Below are positions 17,779 through 27,607 of a stretch of DNA of 64,000 nucleotides, in pieces. The notes beneath the pieces were generated by a model. The model made no database searches, was not told where the DNA came from, and saw nothing but the letters and a program-made list of their open reading frames with translations. The stretch is from Novosphingobium sp. AAP83 (GTDB taxonomy: Bacteria > Pseudomonadota > Alphaproteobacteria > Sphingomonadales > Sphingomonadaceae), in assembly GCF_001295795.1 (NCBI RefSeq), contig NZ_LJHY01000016.1:372001-436000 (forward strand), written 5' to 3'. The stretch's first letter is position 1. Each line of letters begins with the position of its first letter. Made by a program: the position numbers and the translations under genes.

Positions 17779-19563
17779 ATGGCTGGAAATCTTGAACCAA
17801 CAACTGCGCTTTCCGACGTTCTGGTAGTATTGGGGGCTGCGGGCATTGTAATCCCCGCCTTTGCACGGCTGCGCATAACGCCGATCATCGGTTTTATTCT
17901 GGTAGGCCTTGCTGTCGGGCCGTTCGGGCTCGGGTCTTTGGTATCGCAATATCCTTGGCTTTATTACGTCACGATATCCAATCCGGCGGCAATTGTCCCG
18001 TTTGCCGAATTTGGCATTATCCTCTTGCTCTTCGAAATTGGGCTCGAGCTATCATTCAATCGCCTGTGGGACATGCGCCGTCTGGTGTTCGGCCTTGGCG
18101 CGATGGAACTCGCTGTGTCGGCGTTCCTTCTTGCAGCAGTGCTCATCGCATCGGGCCTGCCGATCAGTGGCGCATTCGGCCTTGGTCTTGCGCTTGCGCT
18201 GTCGTCCACAGCCCTTGTCCTGCCGATTTCGGGCACCCAAGGCCCGGTCGGGCGGGCAGCGCTCGCCATGCTGCTGTTCGAAGATATCGCGCTTGTCCCG
18301 ATCATCTTCCTGCTCGGAGCATTCGCTCCGTTGGCCGCACAAGATGCAGGGCCAGGTATCGGGGAAACCTTGCTCTACGGCGCGCTTGTGGTGGCCGCCC
18401 TGCTCGTGTTCGGGCGCCTGTTATTGCCGCGCCTGTTTGCACAAGCAGCACAAACCAAAAGCCCCGAACTTTTCCTCGCCGCCACGATGCTGGTGGTCAT
18501 CGCCTCCGCGCTATCCACCTCGCTCGTCGGTCTCTCGCCGATCATGGGCGCTTTGCTGGCAGGATTGCTGATCGCCGAGACAGAATACCATACCGAGGTC
18601 GAGGCGATCACCAAGCCGTTCAAGGGCTTGGCTCTCGGCGTATTCTTGATCACCATAGGCATGGGCATCGATCTGCGCGTCGTCTGGGCGGAGATCGTTC
18701 CGCTGACCATTGCTGTGGTTGGCGTTGTTGTGCTCAAATCCATCGTGACCGGATTGGCCCTGCGCGCCATGGGCAAAGGACGCGCCACCGCGCTCCAGAC
18801 CGGCATCCTGATGGCCAGCCCGTCGGAAACCACGCTGATCGTGCTTACCGCAGCTGCTGAAGCCTCACTGATTGACCGCGAGACTGCGCAATTCTGGCAG
18901 ATCGTCACCGCCATCGGCCTGACGATCACGCCAATGCTCGCCAAGTTGGGTGAAACCTTGGCAGGACGACTGCACAAGGATACGCCCGATACCGCTCAAT
19001 CCACTCCCATGGCCGACGTCGACGGCGAGCGCGTAGTGGTCATGGGCTTCGGTCGCGTTGGCCGCCTCATCTCCGAGATGCTCACCGTCCACGGCGCGCA
19101 GTGGCTGGGCATCGATAGCAATCCTGACATCGCCAAGATGGCCCGCAAGGAAGGCCTGCCGGTGGTGTTCGGCAATATCGACAGCGAAACCGCGATCCAG
19201 CGCCTCGGCCTCGACAATGCCCGCGCGATGATCCTGACAATGGACGAACCCGTGCTGATCCTGCGCATGGTCAAGCGCCTGCGTGCAGCCCACGCCGACC
19301 TGCCGATCATCGTTCGCGCGCGCGATGCCGCCCATGCCGCAGCACTTTACAAAGCGGGGGCCAGCCACGCCGTTCCCGAAACGCTCGAAAGTTCGCTGCA
19401 ATTGTCCGAAGCGGTACTGGTTGACCTCGGCTTCCCGATGGGCCCCGTCATCGCCTCGATCCACGAAAAGCGCGACGAATTCCGCGAAAAAATCAAGGAA
19501 GAAGGCGAATTGAACGCCCTGCCTAAGCTGAAGTCAGCCTCGCTCCGCGAGAGGGTAAGGTAA
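17779..19563 (+). CDS. Kef-type monovalent cation:proton antiporter (CPA2)
   Basis: A 594-residue membrane protein. Residues ~1-385 form about 12 helices of a Na+/H+ exchanger-like domain (for example FAEFGIILLLFEIGLELS and LALSSTALVLPI), and the C-terminus holds a TrkA-N/RCK domain beginning VVVMGFGRVGRLI, a Rossmann glycine motif that binds NAD(H). This is the CPA2 arrangement of KefB/KefC potassium-efflux systems, in which nucleotide or glutathione adducts gate the channel. No KefF/KefG partner is adjacent, so glutathione regulation is not shown. It converges on alaS. Confidence 0.9.
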   Translation: MAGNLEPTTALSDVLVVLGAAGIVIPAFARLRITPIIGFILVGLAVGPFGLGSLVSQYPWLYYVTISNPAAIVPFAEFGIILLLFEIGLELSFNRLWDMRRLVFGLGAMELAVSAFLLAAVLIASGLPISGAFGLGLALALSSTALVLPISGTQGPVGRAALAMLLFEDIALVPIIFLLGAFAPLAAQDAGPGIGETLLYGALVVAALLVFGRLLLPRLFAQAAQTKSPELFLAATMLVVIASALSTSLVGLSPIMGALLAGLLIAETEYHTEVEAITKPFKGLALGVFLITIGMGIDLRVVWAEIVPLTIAVVGVVVLKSIVTGLALRAMGKGRATALQTGILMASPSETTLIVLTAAAEASLIDRETAQFWQIVTAIGLTITPMLAKLGETLAGRLHKDTPDTAQSTPMADVDGERVVVMGFGRVGRLISEMLTVHGAQWLGIDSNPDIAKMARKEGLPVVFGNIDSETAIQRLGLDNARAMILTMDEPVLILRMVKRLRAAHADLPIIVRARDAAHAAALYKAGASHAVPETLESSLQLSEAVLVDLGFPMGPVIASIHEKRDEFREKIKEEGELNALPKLKSASLRERVR

Positions 19564-19584
19564 GCCTAGGGTAAGGAGCGAAAC

Positions 19585-22230
19585 TTACCCCGCAATCACC
19601 GCCTTAGCCGCAGCAATAGCATCAGCCGCCTTCGCCCCATCCGGCCCGCCACCTTGGGCCATGTCCGGACGGCCACCCCCACCTTTTCCACCCAACGCTT
19701 CAACGCCAGCACGCACCAGATCGACTGCGCTCACTTTGCCGACGAGGTCTTCGGTCACTGCTGCTGCGATACTGGCTTTGCCTTCGTTCACCGCAACGAT
19801 CACCGCCACGCCCGAAACCAAACGCTGCTTGGCTTGATCAAGCAGGCCGCGCAGGTCCTTTGGGTCTAGCCCTTCGAGCACTTGGCCCGAAAATTTCACG
19901 CCGCCAATCTCTTCATCAGAATTCTCGGCCTTCGCCGAACCGCCACCCAGAGCCAGCGCCTTCTTCGCCTCGGCCAATTCGCGCTCAAGCTTCTTGCGCT
20001 CGTCCATCAGTGCGGCGACGCGTGCTTCAACGTCCTCCGGAGTCGTGCGCAGAATGGCTGCGGTGTTCTTCAGCGCGTCCTCACGCGCGATAAACCACTG
20101 CCGCGCGCCCTCGCCCGTCAGCGCCTCGATGCGGCGCACGCCAGATGATACTGCGTTTTCCGAAACGATGCGAAACACGCCGATATCGCCCAGCGCGCGC
20201 ACATGGGTGCCGCCGCACAGTTCTACCGAATAATGCTTGTCCGCCACGCGGCCCATGCTGAGCACGCGCACTTCATCGCCATACTTTTCGCCGAACAGAG
20301 CCATCGCGCCTGCTTCAATCGCATCATCTGGCGTCATCAAGCGCGTGCTAACGGCTTCGTTCGCGCGGATCTCGGCGTTAACTTCCGCTTCAATCGCGGC
20401 AATATCATCTGCCGTCAGCGAAGTCGGCTGCGAAAAATCGAAACGAAGGCGGTCCGCTGCGACCAGCGAACCCTTCTGCGTCACATGCCCGCCAAGGCGG
20501 TTGCGTAGCGCTGCATGCAGCAAGTGCGTGGCAGAATGGTTGGCACGGATCGCATCGCGGCGTGCCACGTCAATATCGAGTTTCACCACATCGCCGACCT
20601 TGATGGTGCCAGCGCTCACCGTCGCATTGTGCGCGTGCAGACGGCCCAAAGGCTTGGCGGTATCATTCACCGCCAGCACCAGACCGTCAGCGCCGTTGAT
20701 CGCGCCAGCATCGCCTGATTGGCCACCGCTTTCACCATAGAACGGCGTCTGGTTGACGATGACCGTCACGGTATCGCCAGTGCCTGCGCTGTCTACTTCC
20801 TTGCCATCCTTCACCAGCGCAACAACTTGCGCCTCGCCGGTTGTGGCCGTGTAGCCGGTGAATTCGGTCGCGCCGACGCGTTCAGCGATATCGAACCATA
20901 CTTCGCCATCCGCCGCCTGGCCCGAGCCCTTCCACGCAGCGCGTGCTGCCGCTTTCTGCTGCGCCATGGCCGCATCAAAGCCTTCGCGGTCAACCGTAAT
21001 GCCGCGCGCGCGGAGGGCATCCTCGGTCAGATCGTAAGGGAAGCCGAATGTGTCATAGAGCTTGAACGCTGTTTCACCCGGAAGCTTGTCGCCCTCGCCC
21101 AGCGCGCCCGTCGTCTCGTCGAGCAGCTTGAGGCCATTCGACAGGGTGCGGCGGAACTGCACTTCCTCGCGCAGCAAGGTTTCCTCGATCAACGGCTGTG
21201 CGCGGCCAAGCTCGGGATAGGCTGCGCCCATTTCAGCTACCAACGCGGGCACAAGACGGTGCATCAAGGGATCGCGCGCGCCCAGCAGATGCGCATGCCG
21301 CATCGCGCGGCGCATGATCCGGCGCAGCACATAGCCGCGCCCTTCGTTCGAAGGCAGCACGCCATCTGCCAGCAGGAAGCTGGTCGAGCGCAAGTGATCG
21401 GCAATGACCCTGTGGCTGGCGCGCTGATCGCCCTCGGCCTTGACCGACGTCAGGCTTTCGGACGCAGCGATAAGCGCCTTGAAGGTGTCGGTGTCATAGT
21501 TGTCATGCTCGCCCTGCATGACCGCAGCGATGCGCTCAAGCCCCATGCCGGTGTCAATGCTCGGCTTGGGCAGGCTGCCGGTGATCTCGCCCGCAGTCTG
21601 TTCGAACTGCATGAACACGAGGTTCCAGATCTCGATGAACCGGTCGCCATCCTCGGTTGGCGATCCCGGAGGGCCACCCCAGATGTGATCGCCGTGATCG
21701 AAGAAGATTTCCGAGCATGGCCCGCAAGGGCCATCATCACCCATCGCCCAGAAATTGTCCTTCGTGGCAATGCGGATGATGCGATCTTCGGGAAGCTCTG
21801 CAATCTTCTGCCAAAGTGCGAATGCCTCATCATCGGTGTGGTAGACCGTAACAAGCAACTTGTCCTTGGGCAGCCCCCACTCGCGCGTCAGCAGGGTCCA
21901 GGCGTGGGTGATAGCCTGTTCCTTGAAATAGTCTCCGAACGAAAAATTGCCGAGCATCTCGAAGAAAGTATGGTGGCGCGCGGTATAACCGACATTATCC
22001 AGATCGTTGTGCTTGCCGCCTGCCCGCACGCACTTTTGCGACGACGTCGCGCGCGGCGTTGCGCGTGTCTCAAGCCCGGTAAAGACGTTCTTGAACGGGA
22101 CCATGCCCGCGTTCGTGAACATCAAGGTCGGGTCATTATACGGCACCAGCGGTGCCGACTGCACCACATCGTGGCCAGCGGAGCCGAAATAGTCGAGAAA
22201 GGACCGGCGGATTTCGTTCGTGGAAGTCAT
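19585..22230 (-). CDS. alaS: Alanyl-tRNA synthetase
   Basis: AlaRS charges tRNA-Ala. The 881-residue protein has the class II catalytic core at the N-terminus ([20 protein letters not shown], then [14 protein letters not shown]), the editing domain with the zinc-site [12 protein letters not shown] and [11 protein letters not shown], and a C-terminal glycine-rich C-Ala domain ending in [16 protein letters not shown]. Size agrees with bacterial AlaRS (~875). It lies 43 bases downstream of the methyltransferase on the same strand, so they may be cotranscribed, and is separated from recA by a terminator. Confidence 0.97.
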   Translation of the reverse strand: MTSTNEIRRSFLDYFGSAGHDVVQSAPLVPYNDPTLMFTNAGMVPFKNVFTGLETRATPRATSSQKCVRAGGKHNDLDNVGYTARHHTFFEMLGNFSFGDYFKEQAITHAWTLLTREWGLPKDKLLVTVYHTDDEAFALWQKIAELPEDRIIRIATKDNFWAMGDDGPCGPCSEIFFDHGDHIWGGPPGSPTEDGDRFIEIWNLVFMQFEQTAGEITGSLPKPSIDTGMGLERIAAVMQGEHDNYDTDTFKALIAASESLTSVKAEGDQRASHRVIADHLRSTSFLLADGVLPSNEGRGYVLRRIMRRAMRHAHLLGARDPLMHRLVPALVAEMGAAYPELGRAQPLIEETLLREEVQFRRTLSNGLKLLDETTGALGEGDKLPGETAFKLYDTFGFPYDLTEDALRARGITVDREGFDAAMAQQKAAARAAWKGSGQAADGEVWFDIAERVGATEFTGYTATTGEAQVVALVKDGKEVDSAGTGDTVTVIVNQTPFYGESGGQSGDAGAINGADGLVLAVNDTAKPLGRLHAHNATVSAGTIKVGDVVKLDIDVARRDAIRANHSATHLLHAALRNRLGGHVTQKGSLVAADRLRFDFSQPTSLTADDIAAIEAEVNAEIRANEAVSTRLMTPDDAIEAGAMALFGEKYGDEVRVLSMGRVADKHYSVELCGGTHVRALGDIGVFRIVSENAVSSGVRRIEALTGEGARQWFIAREDALKNTAAILRTTPEDVEARVAALMDERKKLERELAEAKKALALGGGSAKAENSDEEIGGVKFSGQVLEGLDPKDLRGLLDQAKQRLVSGVAVIVAVNEGKASIAAAVTEDLVGKVSAVDLVRAGVEALGGKGGGGRPDMAQGGGPDGAKAADAIAAAKAVIAG

Positions 22231-22273
22231 AGCCTGCCGATTAGGCGAGCGTTTAGCGCGCTACAAGCACGTT

Positions 22274-23104
22274 TCAACCATTAGAGTAATCGGATGTGGC
22301 CGTTACAAGCCACGCAGCGGCAGAAAATGTAACACGAGCGCCATCATGGTGCGCCTCGACCAATGCCAAAAGACGTTTTTCAAAGGCGTGGCGCTCTCCG
22401 GGCGGGAGTGTTCGCAAGGCAAATGCTGACGGACCGATTCGCTGAAAGAGCGCCATGGCCTCGGCCACGGCATCCGGCCCGGCTCCGGCGACATAGGCAA
22501 AATCTATTGGCTTTAACGCTACTTCCCGCCATCCTGCCAAGCAATGGCGAACGCGAACAGGATCAGCAAAGGCAAATGGGCCGGGCGCATACTGGGCGGC
22601 CGGGGTACCTGGCGTGTCGGGCAAGAGTTCCACGATGGCCTTGGCCCAGATATTCTCGGACGGCTTGCGGAAGCAGGAAAAGACAAGGCGCGCACCGGGC
22701 TGCGCCTGCGCTGCAAGACGTGCGAATGCTGCGTGCGGGTCGTTCAAAAACATCACACCATGGCGCGATACATAAAGATCAGGTGCGCCCCGGGAATCCG
22801 ACCACGCAGCCGCATCAGCAAGTTCGAAGGACAAGTTCGCGAGGTTTCCAGCGCGTACTTTCGCCGCTGCCACCAGATCGGGCGAGACATCAACGCCAAT
22901 AACATTGGCATCGGGCCGCCCGTTTGCCACAGCAATCGCCACCTCACCTGCTCCGCAACCAATGTCGACAATGCGGTTGCCCGGCTCTGCCTCAATAGCA
23001 GCCAGCAATTGCGGGGTTAACCCGGAAAAGCTCGTGTCTGTCCGCTGCCATTCCGCCGCCCAATTGCGGCCAACGCTGCCCTGCCAATCTGCAATATCTG
23101 TCAT
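22274..23104 (-). CDS. Class I SAM-dependent methyltransferase
   Basis: A 276-residue methyltransferase of the UbiE/Methyltransf_11 type. The SAM-binding motif I is RIVDIGCGAGEVAIAVA (about residues 44-60), followed by the acidic loop VIGVDVSPDLV and a motif II-like LSFELADAAAW. The substrate is unknown; the fold suits small-molecule or lipid/quinone methylation. It sits between recA (terminated upstream) and alaS on the same strand, giving no functional hint. Confidence 0.85.
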   Translation of the reverse strand: MTDIADWQGSVGRNWAAEWQRTDTSFSGLTPQLLAAIEAEPGNRIVDIGCGAGEVAIAVANGRPDANVIGVDVSPDLVAAAKVRAGNLANLSFELADAAAWSDSRGAPDLYVSRHGVMFLNDPHAAFARLAAQAQPGARLVFSCFRKPSENIWAKAIVELLPDTPGTPAAQYAPGPFAFADPVRVRHCLAGWREVALKPIDFAYVAGAGPDAVAEAMALFQRIGPSAFALRTLPPGERHAFEKRLLALVEAHHDGARVTFSAAAWLVTATSDYSNG

Positions 23105-23161
23105 TTGGAGATGCTAGGCTGCGTGGCGAAGTATCTCAAGTTGTCGATTCGGCAGCATAGC

Positions 23162-23198
23162 AAAAAGCCCGCGTGTTCCTGCCGGGGAACACGCGGGC
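23162..23198 (-). terminator. Rho-independent terminator of recA
   Basis: A perfect 13-base stem GCCCGCGTGTTCC/GGAACACGCGGGC (23167-23179 with 23186-23198). Read on the minus strand it is followed by TTTTT (23166-23162). It lies about 57 bases after the recA stop codon. Confidence 0.93.
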
Positions 23199-23254
23199 TC
23201 TTTGGTTTGGTCGGCCGCTGCGCCGGTCATCGCGCAGCATGCCGCCTTGAAGGA

Positions 23255-24325
23255 TCAAACGTCGTCGTCCGCGTCCGGGCCCGCCATCAGTCCTTCGGCA
23301 ACCTGATCGGTGCGGCCACGAATCGCAGCTTCGATACGGTTGCAGATCTCCATGTTCTCGCGCAGAAAATTCTTCGAGTTCTCGCGCCCTTGTCCGATGC
23401 GGATCGAGTCATAGCTGAACCAAGCACCCGACTTCTCAACCACGCCAGCCTTGACACCAAGATCAAGGATTTCACCAATTTTGGAGATGCCTTCGCCATA
23501 CATGATGTCGAATTCAACCTGCTTGAACGGCGGGGCAACCTTGTTCTTCACCACCTTGACGCGGGTGGCGTTGCCTACGATTTCGTCACGATCCTTGATC
23601 TGCCCGGTGCGGCGGATATCAAGGCGGACCGAAGCATAAAACTTCAGCGCGTTGCCGCCCGTCGTCGTTTCAGGGTTGCCGTACATCACACCAATTTTCA
23701 TGCGCAACTGGTTGATGAAAATTACCATGCAGCGCGAACGGCTGATCGATCCGGTCAACTTGCGCAGCGACTGGCTCATCAACCGGGCCTGAAGGCCAAC
23801 GTGGCTGTCACCCATTTCGCCTTCGATTTCAGCGCGCGGAACGAGAGCTGCGACCGAATCGACCACCAGCACGTCAATCGCATTGGAGCGCACCAGCGTG
23901 TCGACGATTTCCAGTGCCTGTTCGCCCGTATCAGGCTGGGAGACAATCAGTTCATCGATGTTGACGCCAAGTTTGCGCGCATAGACAGGATCAAGCGCAT
24001 GCTCGGCGTCGATGAATGCAGCGGTGCCGCCACCCTTCTGGGCTTCGGCAATCACGTGTAATGCCAGTGTGGTCTTGCCCGAGCTTTCGGGACCGTAGAT
24101 CTCGATAACCCGACCACGTGGCAGTCCGCCAACGCCGAGCGCGATATCGAGCCCAAGCGAGCCTGTGGAAATCGCTTCCACCTGCATGGTTTCTTTCGAG
24201 CCCAGCTTCATGGCCGAACCCTTGCCGAACGCACGGTCAATCTGTGCAAGGGCTGCGTCGAGCGCCTTCTGACGATCCATGTCCTTGATCTTACCTTCCT
24301 CAATGAGCTTGAGCTGTGCCGCCAT
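23255..24325 (-). CDS. recA: Recombinase RecA
   Basis: RecA forms filaments on single-stranded DNA, drives strand exchange and stimulates LexA self-cleavage. The 356-residue product has Walker A GPESSGKT (78-85), Walker B region [13 protein letters not shown], the L2-adjacent [21 protein letters not shown] and an acidic C-terminal tail GPDADDDV. A LexA-type GTTC-N7-GTTC box overlaps the promoter about 75 bases upstream, and an intrinsic terminator follows, so the gene is a single SOS-controlled transcription unit. Confidence 0.98.
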   Translation of the reverse strand: MAAQLKLIEEGKIKDMDRQKALDAALAQIDRAFGKGSAMKLGSKETMQVEAISTGSLGLDIALGVGGLPRGRVIEIYGPESSGKTTLALHVIAEAQKGGGTAAFIDAEHALDPVYARKLGVNIDELIVSQPDTGEQALEIVDTLVRSNAIDVLVVDSVAALVPRAEIEGEMGDSHVGLQARLMSQSLRKLTGSISRSRCMVIFINQLRMKIGVMYGNPETTTGGNALKFYASVRLDIRRTGQIKDRDEIVGNATRVKVVKNKVAPPFKQVEFDIMYGEGISKIGEILDLGVKAGVVEKSGAWFSYDSIRIGQGRENSKNFLRENMEICNRIEAAIRGRTDQVAEGLMAGPDADDDV

Positions 24326-24375
24326 GGCTACTTATCCCTTGCTAGAGTTGGCCCACATGAACCGTCAACAAGGGT

Positions 24376-24413
24376 TATGTACTCCTTGTGTTCTTTTAGA
24401 ACAAGAGGGGAAC
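24376..24413 (-). promoter_or_regulatory. recA promoter with alphaproteobacterial SOS box
   Basis: On the minus strand GTTC-N7-GTTC (24413-24399; GAAC-AAGAGGG-GAAC on plus) is the direct-repeat LexA site of alphaproteobacteria. The second GTTC is part of TTGTTC (24404-24399), a -35 hexamer spaced exactly 17 bases from TACATA (24381-24376), so LexA would cover the -35. Predicted start near 24369 gives a ~45-base leader. Confidence 0.88.
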
Positions 24414-24605
24414 AATATTTTTATGCCATTATCGAATCAAGAGCAGCCAAATACCTATGCTGCAAGCAAATTCCCGCCAAAGCTTTTGACGGATCATCCG
24501 GAGAATATGCCAATTCCGAGCGGAACAACCGCCACCAATCGCTTCGATTTTGGCGGGATAGGGAACAGCGCTATGCCGATTCGGACAAAGCCTTCGTCTG
24601 AGTCG

Positions 24606-24636
24606 GCCCTGCCACCCGGGAATCGGGTGACAGGGC
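24606..24636 (-). other. Hairpin downstream of gdhA
   Basis: A 13-base stem GCCCTGTCACCCG (minus) with one G-T wobble, arms 24624-24636 and 24606-24618, lies ten bases after the gdhA stop. It lacks a T-tract, so it is either a weak or Rho-assisted 3' end or an RNA-stabilising stem. Confidence 0.5.
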
Positions 24637-24646
24637 AAACCATGGA

Positions 24647-26002
24647 TCAGACCACGCCGAACGCCAGCATGGCATCCGCAACCTTTTTGAAGCCTGCGAT
24701 ATTCGCACCCTTCACGTAATCAACATAGCCGCCACCCTGATCGCCATAGGCAAGGCAGGACTTGTGAATGCCCAGCATGATGTCCTTGAGCATCTGCTGC
24801 AATTCCTCTTCCTTCCACGAACGGCGCTCGGAATTCTGGCTCATCTCAAGCCCGGACACCGCAACCCCGCCCGCGTTCGAAGCCTTGCCCGGCGCATAGA
24901 GGATCTTGGCCGCCTTGAACACATGCACACCATCAAGGTCGGTTGGCATGTTGGCGCCTTCCGACACCGCCTTGCATCCGTTGGTGATCAGCAAGCGTGC
25001 GTCATCGCCCAGCAATTCGTTCTGTGTGGCACAAGGCAGCGCCACGTCGCACGGAACGCCCCACGGGGTCTTTCCGGCATGGAATGACGCGCCGGGAAAG
25101 GCATCGACATATTCCTCGATCCGCCCGCGACGATGCGTCTTGTGGCTTTTCACCCAATCGATCTTTTCCTGATTGATGCCATCAGGATCGTAAATGTAAC
25201 CGCCCGAATCTGAAAGCGTCACCACTTTGCCGCCAAGCTGGACGATCTTTTCGGCCGCGTGCGTGGCGACATTGCCCGATCCGGAAATGACGGCCGTTTT
25301 GCCGTTCAGGTCTTCGCTCTTGGTCGCCAACATGTTGGCGAGGAAATAGACCGCACCATAGCCTGTTGCCTCGGTCCGGATCAGCGACCCGCCCCACTCA
25401 AGGCCCTTGCCCGTCAGCACACCGGTGAAGTTGTTGGTGATGCGCTTGTACTGGCCAAACATAAAGCCAATTTCGCGCGCGCCGACTCCGATGTCGCCAG
25501 CAGGAACGTCTACGTCTGCGCCGATATGGCGATAAAGTTCGGTCATGAATGATTGGCAGAAGCGCATGATTTCGCGCACACTTTTGCCTTTTGGATTGAA
25601 GTTCGATCCGCCCTTGCCGCCACCCATCGGCAATCCGGTCAGCGCATTTTTGAAAGTTTGCTCGAACGCCAAGAACTTAAGGACAGATTCGGTGACCGAC
25701 GGATGGAAGCGTATTCCGCCTTTATATGGGCCAATCGCATTGTTGTTCTGCACGCGCCAACCGCGCTGTACGCGGACATTGCCGTTATCATCCTCCCAGC
25801 ATACCCGGAACGATACGACCCGGTCCGGCTCTGCAATCCGGCGCAGGATTTGCTGGGCGTGGTATTCTTCCTTGTCCTGCATGAAATCGAAGATATCTTC
25901 GGCAACTTCTTGCACAGCCTGAACAAATTCCGGCTGATGCGCGTTGCGCTTTTTCACGCCTTCCATGAACGTCGGCAAATCGACATGATCGGTAACAGCC
26001 AC
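24647..26002 (-). CDS. gdhA: NADP-specific glutamate dehydrogenase
   Basis: GdhA reductively aminates 2-oxoglutarate to glutamate with NADPH, an ammonium-assimilation route. I place the start at GTG 26002 (reading V-A-V-T-D-H-V-D) because GGGGAGAG, a strong ribosome-binding site, lies just upstream on the minus strand; this gives 451 residues, matching E. coli GdhA (447). Active-site lysine region is GLPMGGGKGGSNF, and the Rossmann motif is SGSGNVATHAAEK. The in-frame extension to 26137 is not coding-like. A stable hairpin follows the stop. Confidence 0.95.
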   Translation of the reverse strand: MAVTDHVDLPTFMEGVKKRNAHQPEFVQAVQEVAEDIFDFMQDKEEYHAQQILRRIAEPDRVVSFRVCWEDDNGNVRVQRGWRVQNNNAIGPYKGGIRFHPSVTESVLKFLAFEQTFKNALTGLPMGGGKGGSNFNPKGKSVREIMRFCQSFMTELYRHIGADVDVPAGDIGVGAREIGFMFGQYKRITNNFTGVLTGKGLEWGGSLIRTEATGYGAVYFLANMLATKSEDLNGKTAVISGSGNVATHAAEKIVQLGGKVVTLSDSGGYIYDPDGINQEKIDWVKSHKTHRRGRIEEYVDAFPGASFHAGKTPWGVPCDVALPCATQNELLGDDARLLITNGCKAVSEGANMPTDLDGVHVFKAAKILYAPGKASNAGGVAVSGLEMSQNSERRSWKEEELQQMLKDIMLGIHKSCLAYGDQGGGYVDYVKGANIAGFKKVADAMLAFGVV

Positions 26003-26158
26003 AACTCTCTCCCCTGATCGAAGCCCAGAAAATGGGCTCAATGTGATGTTAGATGCGGCCCGTATGTCCACGAGCTCTTGCCAAGGGCCGAGTCGGACTT
26101 TTGTTGCTGGGAGATTAGCGTCTTTTACGTTTGGCAAAAGCGATGAAACGCAGGCCAG

Positions 26159-26881
26159 CTATTCAGGAGGTGCTTGGCTGCCCTTCTTGAACATTCGATC
26201 CAAGGCTGCCTTTACCGATTCTCCTGCCGACGCATCATCAGCTTCTGACACTGATGGCATTTGCGACGTTGTCGTTTCGTCTGGCGCGCTTGGCGCCGTT
26301 CTGCTTTCAATAGGTGAAGCTAACGGGCCGACCAGTTTGATCAAACTCAGCAATTGCTCAGCCAAGACTTTATCGACTGCGCCCGAAATAGTGTCGGCCT
26401 TATATCGCATGTATCCGCCGACGACGTATTCCCAGAGGATACGCGTGCCTTTGCCGCTTACGCCATCCACCGGCTTGAAGGTGATCGTCATTGTGCCCGT
26501 AACTGCTTCGGATTGGAGCGGCCCGAGGCCCCCGGTCAAGCGCAAGGCGCGATAAGGCTCGGCATAAAGCACACGCATGTGCATGACAGAACCAGCGCGC
26601 TGCCCGACCGGCGCGCCCTTGGGCACCGGCAACTTCTCACAGAAGCAGCCGTTGGCAGACGCGTCCAACGTGAGATTAACCGATTCACCCGAGAATGTAT
26701 GCGCCTTGTTCCACCAAGTGGCGGGCGCAACGAACGCATTCCAAGCATCAGCAGGCGATGCTGCAACCTCTCCGGCGACCCTTATCACGAAACCCGCGTC
26801 GCTTTTTTGCACCACCTCGGCAGACGCAGGAACGGCGAGACTTGCAAGCCCCGCCGCCATAATCTTCAAAAGTTTGCGCAT
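26159..26881 (-). CDS. Secreted SRPBCC-family protein
   Basis: A 240-residue protein with a probable signal peptide (MRKLLKIMAAGLASLAVPASA) and an SRPBCC/Bet v 1-type lipid-binding fold suggested by RVAGEVAASPADAWNAFVAPATWW and the repeated strand pattern through WEYVVGGYMRYKA. The C-terminal ~45 residues are polar and low-complexity. The start 26881 follows the hydrophobic segment; 13 upstream in-frame codons are excluded. It is transcribed downstream of adk (47 bases), an unusual neighbour for the spc region; its role is unknown. Confidence 0.75.
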   Translation of the reverse strand: MRKLLKIMAAGLASLAVPASAEVVQKSDAGFVIRVAGEVAASPADAWNAFVAPATWWNKAHTFSGESVNLTLDASANGCFCEKLPVPKGAPVGQRAGSVMHMRVLYAEPYRALRLTGGLGPLQSEAVTGTMTITFKPVDGVSGKGTRILWEYVVGGYMRYKADTISGAVDKVLAEQLLSLIKLVGPLASPIESRTAPSAPDETTTSQMPSVSEADDASAGESVKAALDRMFKKGSQAPPE

Positions 26882-26928
26882 AGAACGGCTCTCCCGTCCG
26901 CGCCGGGACGGGCGAACCACGCCTGTGA

Positions 26929-27582
26929 TTAGCGACCGTTCAGGATCGCCTCAATAGCGTTCGTCACATCGTCCATTTCAGCCATACCATCGACCCGGGC
27001 GACGATGCCACGTTCTTCATACAATGGCAGGATTGGAGCGGTTTTTGCGCGATATTCAGCCATGCGTGTGCGCACAGTCTCTTCATTGTCGTCCGGACGG
27101 CGCTTGAATTCCTGGCCTCCGCACTTGTCGCATGTCCCTTCAACCACCGGCTTTTCGAAGGTATCGTGATACCCCTTGCCGCACGATGCGCAGGTGTAGC
27201 GCCCCGTGATACGCTCAACCAATGCGTCCTCATTGACTTCGAGTTCGACGACATGGTCCAGCGTCCGACCGCGGGTTTCAAGGATCGCTTCGAGCGATTG
27301 TGCCTGCGGTGCCGTGCGCGGATATCCATCAAAAATGGCACCTTGGCCAGAAGCCATTGCGTCCAGCTCATCACCGATCAGCGCCGAAACTATTTCGTCA
27401 GAGACAAGCTCACCCGCCTCCATCACAGCCTTTGCCTTGAGGCCCACAGAGGTGCCCGCCTTCACTGCCGCCCGCAACATGTCGCCGGTGGAAAGCTGCT
27501 TCATACCGTGGCGTTCGACCAGACGTTGAGCCTGTGTCCCTTTGCCTGCGCCCGGAGGCCCCAACAGGATGATATTCACCAA
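26929..27582 (-). CDS. adk: Adenylate kinase, zinc-LID form
   Basis: Adk interconverts ATP+AMP and 2 ADP. The 217-residue protein has P-loop GPPGAGKGTQ (8-17), AMP-site FDGYPRT (84-90), and a LID with C131, C134, C151 and C154 (CxxC-X16-CxxC), the zinc-binding long form. It is 25 bases downstream of secY, the normal position in bacterial spc clusters, and provides the last recognisable gene of the ribosomal superoperon here. Confidence 0.97.
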   Translation of the reverse strand: MVNIILLGPPGAGKGTQAQRLVERHGMKQLSTGDMLRAAVKAGTSVGLKAKAVMEAGELVSDEIVSALIGDELDAMASGQGAIFDGYPRTAPQAQSLEAILETRGRTLDHVVELEVNEDALVERITGRYTCASCGKGYHDTFEKPVVEGTCDKCGGQEFKRRPDDNEETVRTRMAEYRAKTAPILPLYEERGIVARVDGMAEMDDVTNAIEAILNGR

Positions 27583-27607
27583 TTCATTCCCCTCTCAACC
27601 GGGACCG

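Noticed and set aside
20719..22284. 521-residue plus-strand open frame opposite alaS
   Set aside because: It is the antisense of a clear alaS gene and its composition mirrors GC-rich codons; no start signal.
24606..24636. Classic intrinsic terminator after gdhA
   Set aside because: Strong stem but no T-tract on the minus strand, so listed only as a hairpin.
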